The notes beneath the pieces are model-generated. The model was not told where the DNA came from and ran no database searches. It saw nothing but the letters and a program-made list of their open reading frames with translations. The translations under genes were made by a program, and so were the position numbers. Below are positions 1-5,002 of a stretch of 6,387 nt of DNA, one piece after another. This DNA comes from Actinomycetota bacterium (GTDB lineage Bacteria > Actinomycetota > Thermoleophilia > Solirubrobacterales > Solirubrobacteraceae): the NCBI GenBank assembly GCA_005888335.1, contig VAWY01000214.1, forward strand, positions 6,462 through 12,848. The letters are read 5' to 3'. Numbering within the stretch: the stretch's first letter is position 1; every line of letters starts with the position of its first letter.

Positions 1-834
1 CAGGGCACCAACCCCACCCCGCCGCCCCACCCGCCCAACCCGACCCCGCCGGTCAACGGCCCGGACCCGACGCCGCCCGACCAGGGCACGACGCCCAACC
101 CCAACCACGTCGTCGCCCCCAACCCCAACCACGTCGTCGCCCCCAACCCGCCGAGCGAGCCCGACAACCCGCCGACGCATCATCCGCATCCGCCGGACAA
201 CAACAACGGCCCGTCGCCGAACAACCAGCAACGGCCGAGCGGCAACCCGCCCTACCACGGTCCTAGCGGCGACAACAACGGGTCTGACCACAACCACGGC
301 GACGACCACGGCGACAACAACCACGACAACACCAACCACGGCGACAACTGCCGCAAGAACGACAACAAGGACAACTGCAACAACAACAACGACCACTGCC
401 GCCGGCACGACAACAACGACAACTGCAACAACGACAACAACGACCACTGCCGCCGGCACGACAACAACGACAACTGCAACAACGACAACGGCGACGAGGT
501 CACCGACCGCACCGTCATCAAGCACGGCGGCTGCGGCAAGTACTCGAAGGCGCGCAGCCGCGCCGTGTACGAGCAGCACAGCGAGGACAAGGACGTGTTC
601 CGCGTCACGGTGCACGACCTCGCGCTGCCGAACAACACGGAGCTCATCGTGCGCGTCGACGGCAAGAAGGCCGGGACCTTCGAGCTCGACGACCAAGGCG
701 ACGGAAAGCTGACCCGCCGCAGTGACGATCTGCCCGGCTTCTTGAAGCTCCAAGGCGACGAGAAGGTGACGATCAGCGATGACGACAAGGTCGTGATGTC
801 GAAGGCCTGCCTGCGCGACAAGAGGGACGACTGA
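1..834 (+). CDS. Low-complexity Pro/Asn/Asp/His/Cys-rich protein with C-terminal beta-rich domain (5' end outside window)
   Basis: The frame is open from base 1 to TGA at 832-834, giving at least 277 residues; the start lies upstream. Residues 1-80 are rich in Pro, Asn, Thr and Gly, with an 8-residue repeat (NPNHVVAP twice). Residues 80-165 are almost entirely Asp, Asn, His, Gly and Arg, with Cys at 117, 126, 133, 142, 150 and 159 in a repeating Cys/His pattern. Residues ~165-277 resemble a folded beta-rich domain with short strands, a GKKAGTF-type turn and Cys178 and Cys270 near its two ends, which could form a disulfide. I do not recognise a named family. The composition suggests an exported or surface-linked protein in which a disordered, possibly metal-binding, stretch links an N-terminal part to the end domain; this is inference, and no signal peptide can be seen because the start is missing. 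An internal ATG at 565 would give only the end of the domain and has no ribosome-binding site, so it is unlikely to be the real start. Confidence 0.75.
   Translation, partial: QGTNPTPPPHPPNPTPPVNGPDPTPPDQGTTPNPNHVVAPNPNHVVAPNPPSEPDNPPTHHPHPPDNNNGPSPNNQQRPSGNPPYHGPSGDNNGSDHNHGDDHGDNNHDNTNHGDNCRKNDNKDNCNNNNDHCRRHDNNDNCNNDNNDHCRRHDNNDNCNNDNGDEVTDRTVIKHGGCGKYSKARSRAVYEQHSEDKDVFRVTVHDLALPNNTELIVRVDGKKAGTFELDDQGDGKLTRRSDDLPGFLKLQGDEKVTISDDDKVVMSKACLRDKRDD
97..144 (+). repeat. 24-bp perfect tandem repeat, two copies (NPNHVVAP)
   Basis: Bases 97-120 and 121-144 are identical 24-bp units in register with the reading frame, each encoding Asn-Pro-Asn-His-Val-Val-Ala-Pro. A third unit begins with AACCC at 145 and then diverges. 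Exact identity including third positions indicates a recent slippage duplication. Confidence 0.95.
370..489 (+). repeat. 48/51-bp in-frame tandem repeat encoding a Cys/His/Asn/Asp module
   Basis: Unit 1 is 370-417 (16 codons), unit 2 is 418-468 (17 codons) and a partial unit 3 is 469-489. Each unit runs Asp-Asn-Cys-Asn-Asn, an Asn/Asp stretch, then Asp-His-Cys-Arg-Arg-His-Asp-Asn-Asn. Units 1 and 2 differ mainly by one inserted GAC codon. The period is a multiple of three and codon use is identical, so this is a protein-coding repeat and not a spacer array. Confidence 0.9.
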
Positions 835-889
835 CGGCTCGTTTCGACGCCTGACGCCGGGGTAGCTCGCGAGGTCAAGAGCAACCGAC

Positions 890-895
890 GGAGGG
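890..895 (+). promoter_or_regulatory. Strong Shine-Dalgarno site for the CBS gene
   Basis: GGAGGG lies seven bases before the ATG at 903. It supports that start and shows that this gene is read from a leadered transcript, unlike several neighbours. Confidence 0.8.
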
Positions 896-902
896 AGACC
901 CG

Positions 903-1319
903 ATGGCGCAGACCATCAACGAGGTCATGACCCATGACCCCATCACCGTCGATGCGAGCACGACCATCGCCCAGGTGGCCCGCAAGATGCGCGAGGGCGA
1001 CACCGGCGCGATCCTCGTGACCGAGGGCGACGAGCTCGCCGGCATCGTCACCGACCGCGACATCGTCGTGCGCGCGCTGGCCGACGGCCGCGATCCCGAC
1101 ACGCCGATCGGCGAGTTCATATCGCGCGACGTGCGGACCGTCATGCCCGACCAGCCGGTCGAGGAGGCGATCCGGATCATGCGCGAGGACAACGTGCGCC
1201 GCGTTCCCGTCTGCCGGGACGGCCGGCCCGTCGGCATCGTCTCGATCGGCGACCTCGCCCTCGAGCGCGACGAGGAGTCGGCGCTCGCCGACATCAGCGC
1301 CGGGCGGTCGAACAACTGA
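903..1319 (+). CDS. Tandem CBS-domain protein
   Basis: This 138-residue protein consists almost wholly of two CBS motifs: CBS1 about residues 8-57 (VMTHDPITVDAS to GIVTDRDIVVRALA) and CBS2 about residues 72-125 (FISRDVRTVMPDQ to GIVSIGDLALE). The T/S-D-R-D type ends (VTDRDI) are typical of CBS pairs that bind adenosyl ligands such as AMP, ATP or SAM at the cleft between the motifs. Stand-alone pairs of this length are common in actinobacteria and are thought to act as cytosolic energy or stress sensors; the partner is unknown. No membrane segment or extra enzyme domain is present. The ATG is fixed by GGAGGG seven bases upstream. The gene sits 68 bp after the low-complexity protein gene and 42 bp before the oxidoreductase gene. 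No convincing promoter was seen in the upstream gap, so cotranscription with the upstream gene remains possible. Confidence 0.93.
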   Translation: MAQTINEVMTHDPITVDASTTIAQVARKMREGDTGAILVTEGDELAGIVTDRDIVVRALADGRDPDTPIGEFISRDVRTVMPDQPVEEAIRIMREDNVRRVPVCRDGRPVGIVSIGDLALERDEESALADISAGRSNN

Positions 1320-1346
1320 CGCGGAGCAAGCGGGGCGGCGGCGGGA

Positions 1347-1352
1347 TAGCCT
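1347..1352 (+). promoter_or_regulatory. Predicted -10 box (TAGCCT) for a near-leaderless transcript
   Basis: TAGCCT fits TAnnnT and ends nine bases before the ATG at 1362. There is no purine-rich ribosome-binding site between them, so transcription would start at or within a few bases of the start codon. No good -35 match is present. The box lies in the 11-base loop of an inverted repeat, GGCGGCG at 1337-1343 with CGCCGCC at 1355-1361. Confidence 0.45.
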
Positions 1353-1361
1353 CTCGCCGCC

Positions 1362-2405
1362 ATGACCCGTCGTGATCTGAAGCTCGGGCTGAACACCGGC
1401 TACTGGGCCGGCGGGCCGCCGGTCGGCATGCCCGAGGCCGTCGCCGAGGCCGAGCGCCTCGGGTTCGACTCGATGTGGTGCGCGGAGGCCTACGGCTCCG
1501 ACGTCCTGACCCCGCTCGCCTGGTGGGGCGCGGCGACCAAGCGCCTCCGGCTGGGCACCGCGATCATGCAGATGTCGGCGCGGACCCCGGCCGCCGCCGC
1601 GATGGCCGCGATGACGCTCGACCACCTCTCGGGCGGGCGCTTCATCCTGGGGCTCGGCGTGTCGGGCCCGCAGGTCGTCGAGGGCTGGTACGGGCAGCCG
1701 TTCGGCAAGCCGCTGGCCCGCACCCGCGAGTACATCGACATCGTGCGCAGCATCCTCGCCCGCGAAGGCCCGGTGACCTATGAGGGCGAGCACTACACGC
1801 TGCCCTATCGGGACGGCACCGGACTCGGAAAGCCCCTGAAGGCCTCGATCCACCCGCTGCGCGCCGACCTGCCGATCTTCCTCGCGGCGCAGGGTCCCAA
1901 GAACGTCGCGCTCGCCGGCGAGCTGTGCGATGGCTGGCTGGCGCTCTTCTACTCGCCGTACCACGATGACTTCTACCGCGACGCGCTCGCCGAGGGCTTC
2001 GCCCGCGACGGCGCTCGCCGCTCGTTCGAGGACTTCGAGGTCTGCGCCACGGTGCCGGTCGTCCTCGACGACGACGTCGAGCGCGCGGCCGACGCCCTGC
2101 GCCCGATGTACGCCCTGTACTTCGGCGGCATGGGCGCGCGCAACCGCAACTTCCACGCCGACGTCCCGCGCCGCATGGGCTACGAGGCGGACGTCGAGAA
2201 GATCCAGGACGCGTACCTCGGCGGGCGCAAGGACGAGGCCGCGGCGCTCGTGCCGACCGAGCTCGTCGAGAAGCTTGCGCTGATCGGCCCGCCCGACAAG
2301 ATCCGCCACGACGCCGAGGCCTGGCGGGACTCGCTCGTCACGACGCTGCTCGTCTCCGGCGACGCGACGACGCTGCGCCGCGTCGCCGAGGTCGTCCTGG
2401 GCTAG
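1362..2405 (+). CDS. LLM-class F420-dependent oxidoreductase, Rv3520c-like
   Basis: This 347-residue protein is full length for the bacterial luciferase-like monooxygenase (TIM-barrel) family. Diagnostic stretches are GFDSMWCAEAYGSDVLTPLAW near residues 34-54, the barrel strand RLRLGTAIMQMSARTP near 62-77, and DHLSGGRFILGLGVSGPQVV near 87-106, followed by EGWYGQPFGKPLARTREYI. The combination AEAYGSD, SGPQVVEGWYGQPF and GLGKPLK is what I know from the mycobacterial Rv3520c-type subgroup, which is predicted to use coenzyme F420 rather than FMN as hydride carrier. The substrate is unknown. The enzyme is expected to be cytosolic and has no signal peptide. The ATG at 1362 lacks a Shine-Dalgarno site but follows a TAnnnT box at leaderless spacing. 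The gene ends inside a hairpin shared with the convergent lipoprotein gene. Confidence 0.93.
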   Translation: MTRRDLKLGLNTGYWAGGPPVGMPEAVAEAERLGFDSMWCAEAYGSDVLTPLAWWGAATKRLRLGTAIMQMSARTPAAAAMAAMTLDHLSGGRFILGLGVSGPQVVEGWYGQPFGKPLARTREYIDIVRSILAREGPVTYEGEHYTLPYRDGTGLGKPLKASIHPLRADLPIFLAAQGPKNVALAGELCDGWLALFYSPYHDDFYRDALAEGFARDGARRSFEDFEVCATVPVVLDDDVERAADALRPMYALYFGGMGARNRNFHADVPRRMGYEADVEKIQDAYLGGRKDEAAALVPTELVEKLALIGPPDKIRHDAEAWRDSLVTTLLVSGDATTLRRVAEVVLG

Positions 2406-2433
2406 TGCCGCGTCAGGTGACGCAGCACTAGCC
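2400..2433. terminator. Bidirectional hairpin terminator between convergent genes
   Basis: Bases 2400-2415 pair with 2418-2433: 16 positions with one mismatch (C2409/A2424), outer arms GCTAGTGC and GCACTAGC, and a minimal GG loop that probably opens to four bases. The hairpin fills the 22-bp gap between the oxidoreductase (stop 2403-2405) and the lipoprotein gene (stop 2428-2430) and contains both stop codons. No T-run follows on either side, as is common for high-GC actinobacterial terminators. Convergent placement and symmetry suggest it works for both transcripts. Confidence 0.8.
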
Positions 2434-3222
2434 GCCCGCCGAGCCGGCGAGCTCGGTGATGTCGCTCGTCTTCGAGGCGGGCGGCGGCGTGACCGGCTCG
2501 CTCGCGCCGAAGTCGTAGAGGTCGACCGTCGTCGTCAACGACTGGCCCTTGACCCTCTGCGTGGCCTTCTCGCGCCGTAGGCGGCCCGCGTCGTCGATCC
2601 AGATCTCCACGGGGACCGTGGCCTGGCCCGTGAGCCTGATGACGTTCTCGATGCTGCGCCGCGCCGCGGCTCGCTGCGCCGCGGGCGCCTTCTCGGCCGC
2701 CTTGCGCAGGTCGATCGTGGCGCGGAAGTGCGTGGTCTCGACGCCGCGGACCTTCTCCTTGCCGAGCTTCTTGACGTCACCTGCTCCGCGCAGCTGGTCG
2801 AGCTGGGCGGTCGGGTCGCTCCCGGCCGACCCCGCCAGCGCACTGAAGTCGATGCCCTTGGCCTTGCCGAAGCGCTCGAGGTCGATCTTGATCCACTGCT
2901 TGGCGCCCGGGATCTGCCCGGCCAGCTTCTTGGGGAAGCGCAGGTAGATGATCCGGTCGGCGTAGATGGTCTGCAGCTCACCCGTGCCGGGCAGCGTGAG
3001 GCGCAGCCTGGCCTTGCGGCCTTTCGTGTCGATGAACCCGCTGCCGTGCAGCGTCTGGCCCTGGACCTGCTCGACCAGGTCCATCCGGGCGCCCCCGGCC
3101 GAGGCCGTCTTGTCCGCCGCCTGAGCGACGACGTCGGGCTTGAACGTGTCGGACGAGCCGCAGCCGGCGAGGGCGGCGCCGGCGGCCGGCACGGCGAGCA
3201 GCACGGGTATGCGACGCCTCAT
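2428..3222 (-). CDS. Exported lipoprotein of the LppX/LprAFG (LolA-like fold) type
   Basis: This 264-residue protein starts with a short basic region (MRRR), a hydrophobic core and the lipobox LAGC, so Cys21 should be lipidated after signal peptidase II cleavage and the protein anchored on the outside of the membrane. The mature part carries a pattern seen in LppX/LprG-like and related LolA-fold proteins: a helix with AADKTASAGGARMDL, antiparallel strands (GSGFIDTKGRKARLRL, IIYLRF), then THFRATIDL and VPVEIWIDDAGRLRR. Such proteins carry lipids or lipoglycans in a hydrophobic cavity. The family match is from pattern and not a search; the ligand is unknown. The tail PPPASKTSDI to the end looks unstructured. 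The ATG overlaps the TGA of the upstream DUF3052 gene as ATGA, and GGGAGG (3227-3232) stands four bases before it, so translation is probably coupled. Confidence 0.85.
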   Translation of the reverse strand: MRRRIPVLLAVPAAGAALAGCGSSDTFKPDVVAQAADKTASAGGARMDLVEQVQGQTLHGSGFIDTKGRKARLRLTLPGTGELQTIYADRIIYLRFPKKLAGQIPGAKQWIKIDLERFGKAKGIDFSALAGSAGSDPTAQLDQLRGAGDVKKLGKEKVRGVETTHFRATIDLRKAAEKAPAAQRAAARRSIENVIRLTGQATVPVEIWIDDAGRLRREKATQRVKGQSLTTTVDLYDFGASEPVTPPPASKTSDITELAGSAGG

Positions 3223-3620
3223 CGCGCCTCCCTTCGGATCATCAGCTTCAGCCCCGACCAGGTCTCGTCGACGGCGATCACCTTGACGTCGACGAGGTCG
3301 GTGTTCGCGACGGCGAAGTCGCGGATGACGTCCTCGGTGACGTCGGTCGGCACACCCGACGCCCGCTTGGGCCAGGCGACCCAGAGCATGCCGGCCGGGT
3401 CGAGCCGCTCGCGCAGCCGCGGCAGGCGGCGCTCGAGGTCGCGCCGCTCGACGGCGAACACGACGATCGCGTCGAGCGGCGCGCCGCCCGCGCGTTTGAG
3501 GACCTGCACGCCGTCGGCGAACAGCTCCGGCGCGTCCGGCGGCCCGTTGACCACCAGCGCCCGCGCGCCGGGCTTGGCACCGATCTTCTTCGTCAGCGGG
3601 GTGCCGCTGTAGCCCGCCAT
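3219..3620 (-). CDS. DUF3052 family protein
   Basis: This 133-residue protein is full length for DUF3052. It begins MAGYSGTPLTKKIGAKPGAR, has a Rossmann-like alternation (ALVVNGPP near 21-28, DAIVVFAVERRDLERRL near 50-64) and the family hallmark LWVAWPKRASGVPTD near residues 79-93, followed by VIRDFAVANTDLVDVKVIAVDETWSGLKLMIRR. The biochemical function is unknown; the fold resembles small methyltransferase-like or NAD-binding domains, but no cofactor motif can be claimed. The ATG at 3618-3620 is preferred because the homologous N-terminus begins exactly there and a TAnnnT box lies seven bases upstream. The frame continues open upstream to 4085, but that stretch is antisense or out of frame to the repeat and the exported-protein gene and does not look like protein. 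The gene overlaps the lipoprotein start by 4 nt, giving a two-gene operon. Confidence 0.92.
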   Translation of the reverse strand: MAGYSGTPLTKKIGAKPGARALVVNGPPDAPELFADGVQVLKRAGGAPLDAIVVFAVERRDLERRLPRLRERLDPAGMLWVAWPKRASGVPTDVTEDVIRDFAVANTDLVDVKVIAVDETWSGLKLMIRREAR

Positions 3621-3627
3621 CGGCCCG

Positions 3628-3633
3628 ACCCTA
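3628..3633 (-). promoter_or_regulatory. Predicted -10 box (TAGGGT) for leaderless DUF3052-lipoprotein transcript
   Basis: On the minus strand TAGGGT fits TAnnnT and is followed by seven bases and then ATG, so the transcript would start at about the start codon. No -35 match is clear. The box overlaps the TAG stop (3631-3633) of the hydrolase 3' fragment upstream. Confidence 0.5.
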
Positions 3634-3884
3634 CGCCTCCGCCGCCACCGCGGCGATGATCTTCGACAGCCGGCTGCCCGACCAGGCGAGCGGGCTCTCC
3701 CCCGGGTCCTCGACGAGCAGCCGGGCGCCCGGGATCGCCGCCGCGTACGCCTCGCCGACCGCGAACGGGTGCTCCGGGTCGGCCTCGTCGCGGTCGGCGA
3801 CGACCGTCGCGGGCACGTCGAGCGCGCCCAGCTCGTCGAGGCGCTCGAACGGGCGCGAGCGCGGAACGACGCGCAGGGCGTCGG
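3631..3884 (-). pseudogene. Duplicated C-terminal fragment of alpha/beta hydrolase (copy 1)
   Basis: In the frame ending with TAG at 3631-3633 this encodes DALRVVPRSRPFERLDELGA and onward to VVADRDEADPEHP and LLVEDPGESPLAWSGSRLSK, ending in IIAAVAAEA. That is the last ~83 residues of an alpha/beta-fold hydrolase including the region of the catalytic Asp, but with no N-terminal half, no nucleophile Ser and no sensible start: the sequence upstream of 3884 belongs to an exported-protein gene read in another frame. It is nearly identical to the 3' part of the hydrolase at 4242-4495. An ATG at 3924 in this frame is fortuitous. It is a remnant or by-product of rearrangement. Confidence 0.85.
3642..3884. 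repeat. 243-bp direct repeat, copy 1
   Basis: This matches 4253-4495 at a constant offset of 611 bases, with two mismatches seen by eye (3650 G versus T, and 3685 G versus C, the latter synonymous). Identity stops sharply at 3884/3885. On the low-coordinate side, five consecutive differing bases (3637-3641) separate it from a further aligned stretch that reaches the stop codons of both copies. Confidence 0.95.
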
Positions 3885-4150
3885 CCCTCCGAGACCGATC
3901 CGGACGCCGTGTACGGGGAGCCACGGAGCGTGCCGTGGCACTCGTCCGCAGTCCCGACCCCGGCGAACTGCCCTGAGTTGTCGCTCGACGCGTGCAGCGC
4001 AGGGAAAAAGTGGACCGTGATGGTCATCGTGCACGAGACCGACGTCGCGGCGTCCGCAGGCGTCGCCATGACCCACGGCAAGCACGCCGCGAGCGCGGTG
4101 GACGTGGCAAGCGCGACCGCTCGCGCGAGCCTTTGTGAACGCAGCCGCAT
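3885..4150 (-). pseudogene. 5' part of an exported-protein gene, truncated at the repeat
   Basis: The ATG at 4148-4150 is preceded by a very strong ribosome-binding site (GGAGG at 4158-4162 within a longer AAGGAGGG, seven bases away) and a good promoter. The product begins with a signal peptide: basic MRLRSQRLAR, a hydrophobic core, then TPADA-ATS with signal peptidase I cleavage likely after Ala34. A lipobox-like LAAC at residues 20-23 is an alternative. The mature start, with Cys40 (SVSCTMTITV) and Cys71 (TADECHG) and strands rich in Ser/Thr/Gly, recalls small secreted beta-sandwich proteins of actinobacteria that have a Cys-x(~30)-Cys pattern; this is inference. After ~88 codons (SGSVSEG) the sequence becomes the hydrolase repeat in a wrong frame. 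The reading frame stays open to 3593, so a 185-residue chimera could be made, but its last half is Arg-rich out-of-frame translation. The original C-terminus is missing. Confidence 0.72.
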
Positions 4151-4199
4151 GAGGAACCCTCCTTCCTCCGGACCCCGCGGCGCGAGGTGGGCAGAACCG

Positions 4200-4229
4200 A
4201 CGCTACGCCCACCGGACAGGGACCATCAA
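4200..4229 (-). promoter_or_regulatory. Promoter for the truncated exported-protein gene
   Basis: On the minus strand TTGATG (4224-4229, four of six matches to TTGACA), an 18-base spacer and TAGCGT (4200-4205, fits TAnnnT) form a sigma-70-type promoter. The predicted start near 4193 leaves a ~43-nt leader carrying the strong ribosome-binding site. Confidence 0.55.
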
Positions 4230-4231
4230 CG

Positions 4232-4245
4232 GTGAGATTTGTCAC
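4232..4245. promoter_or_regulatory. CRP-like palindrome GTGA-N6-TCAC
   Basis: GTGA (4232-4235) and TCAC (4242-4245) are separated by six bases, matching the core of the CRP/GlxR family operator; the outermost T and A of TGTGA-N6-TCACA are absent. It sits immediately upstream of the predicted -35, centred about 45 bases before the predicted transcription start, a position where CRP-type activators often act. It also overlaps the TGA stop of the hydrolase (4242-4244). Confidence 0.35.
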
Positions 4246-4981
4246 GCGCGGTCCGCCACCTCGGCGATGATCTTCGACAGCCGGCTGCCCGACCACGCGA
4301 GCGGGCTCTCCCCCGGGTCCTCGACGAGCAGCCGGGCGCCCGGGATCGCCGCCGCGTACGCCTCGCCGACCGCGAACGGGTGCTCCGGGTCGGCCTCGTC
4401 GCGGTCGGCGACGACCGTCGCGGGCACGTCGAGCGCGCCCAGCTCGTCGAGGCGCTCGAACGGGCGCGAGCGCGGAACGACGCGCAGGGCGTCGGGCGCA
4501 GGATCGTCAGGACCGTCTCGCGCCACTGCGGCGGGACCGGCGGCTCGCCGTACGCCGCGACGAACCCCTCGACGCCGCCGCGGCGCAGGCCGTCGCTGAG
4601 GCGGTCCCAGCGCTCGAGGTCGCGCTCGCCGTCGGGCTCGTAGGCCGGGGTGATGACGACGATCCCCGCGACGCGGTCGGGATGGTCGAGCGCGAAGCGC
4701 AGCAGCGTGTGGGCGCCCATCGAGGCGCCGGCGAGCGTGGCGCGCCCGATCCCGCGCTCGTCGAGCAGGCCGCGCAGGTCAGCCGCGAGGTCGGCGTAGG
4801 TGTACGCGGCCGGGTTGGGCGCCGGGTCCGAGGCGCCGTGGCCGCGCGCGTCGTAGGCCAGCACGCGGTGGCCGGAGCGCTCGAGCGCGCGCGAGCCCAT
4901 GACGACGTAGCGGCGGGTCGCCGTCAGCCCGTGCAGCAGCACGACGGGACGGCCCTCGCCGGTATCCGTGAAACCCAGCAC
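4242..4981 (-). pseudogene. Alpha/beta-fold hydrolase, frame-disrupted
   Basis: From the GTG at 4979-4981 the first 162 residues read as a good alpha/beta hydrolase: VVLLHGLTATRRY (oxyanion HG at 17-18), LAYDARGHGASD near 41-52, and the nucleophile elbow GASMG with Ser87, then PDRVAGIVVITPAY and a cap region ending WRETVLTILR. The reading frame then runs into Arg/Ser-rich nonsense, while the true C-terminal part (DALRVVPRSRPF to VADRA, TGA at 4242-4244; catalytic Asp likely in ADRDEADPEHP) continues in another frame from about 4493. Relatives I recall have a short helix-forming stretch between these parts, so about a dozen residues appear to be lost (inference). The break coincides with the edge of the 243-bp repeat. 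Without a frameshift the protein cannot contain both Ser and Asp, so it is probably inactive unless there is a sequence error. The GTG start was chosen by homology (VLGFTDTGEGRP); the frame extends upstream to 5152 only as antisense to the thioredoxin gene. Confidence 0.8.
4253..4495. repeat. 243-bp direct repeat, copy 2
   Basis: This is the partner of 3642-3884, within the 3' half of the hydrolase gene. It ends at 4495/4496, exactly where the hydrolase N-terminal frame stops making sense. The 368-bp segment 3885-4252 between the copies carries the 5' end of the exported-protein gene. No terminal inverted repeats, transposase or target-site pattern accompanies the copies. Confidence 0.95.
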
Positions 4982-4995
4982 GCGGGGCCTATCTT
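4968..4995 (+). promoter_or_regulatory. Leaderless promoter of the thioredoxin-TPR gene
   Basis: TATCTT (4990-4995, TAnnnT) is followed by seven bases and then ATG at 5003, so transcription should begin at about the first base of the start codon. GTGAAA (4968-4973, four of six to TTGACA) with a 16-base spacer is a plausible -35. There is no Shine-Dalgarno site. The -35 and part of the spacer lie inside the first codons of the divergent hydrolase. Confidence 0.6.
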
Positions 4996-5002
4996 CTACG
5001 GC

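Noticed and set aside
370..489. Possible CRISPR-like array
   Set aside because: The units are directly adjacent, 48/51 bp, in frame with the protein and without unique spacers; they are a coding tandem repeat.
842..868. Promoter for the CBS gene (TTCGAC and TAGCTC-like boxes)
   Set aside because: The boxes match poorly and the spacer is about 14 bases, too short; not better than chance in this gap.
252..2309. A 685-codon open frame on the minus strand spanning three plus-strand genes
   Set aside because: It is antisense to well-recognised CBS and F420-oxidoreductase genes, its composition is Ala/Arg/Val/Leu-rich without domains, and its end is a Ser/Leu/Gln-rich mirror of the Asn/Asp repeat. 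It arises from GC-skewed third positions.
3219..4085. A longer 288-codon version of the DUF3052 protein
   Set aside because: The extra N-terminal part is Arg/Ser-rich out-of-frame translation of the hydrolase repeat and exported-protein region; the family N-terminus MAGYSGTPL starts at 3620 with a promoter directly upstream.
3642..4495. Insertion sequence or miniature transposon flanked by long direct repeats
   Set aside because: There is no transposase, no terminal inverted repeats, and the repeats are coding hydrolase sequence much longer than any known target-site duplication.
4982..5002. Promoter for the hydrolase in the 21-bp divergent gap
   Set aside because: The only -10-like hexamer on the minus strand (TAGAAG) matches four of six bases, lacks the final T and has no -35 that can be separated from thioredoxin coding sequence.
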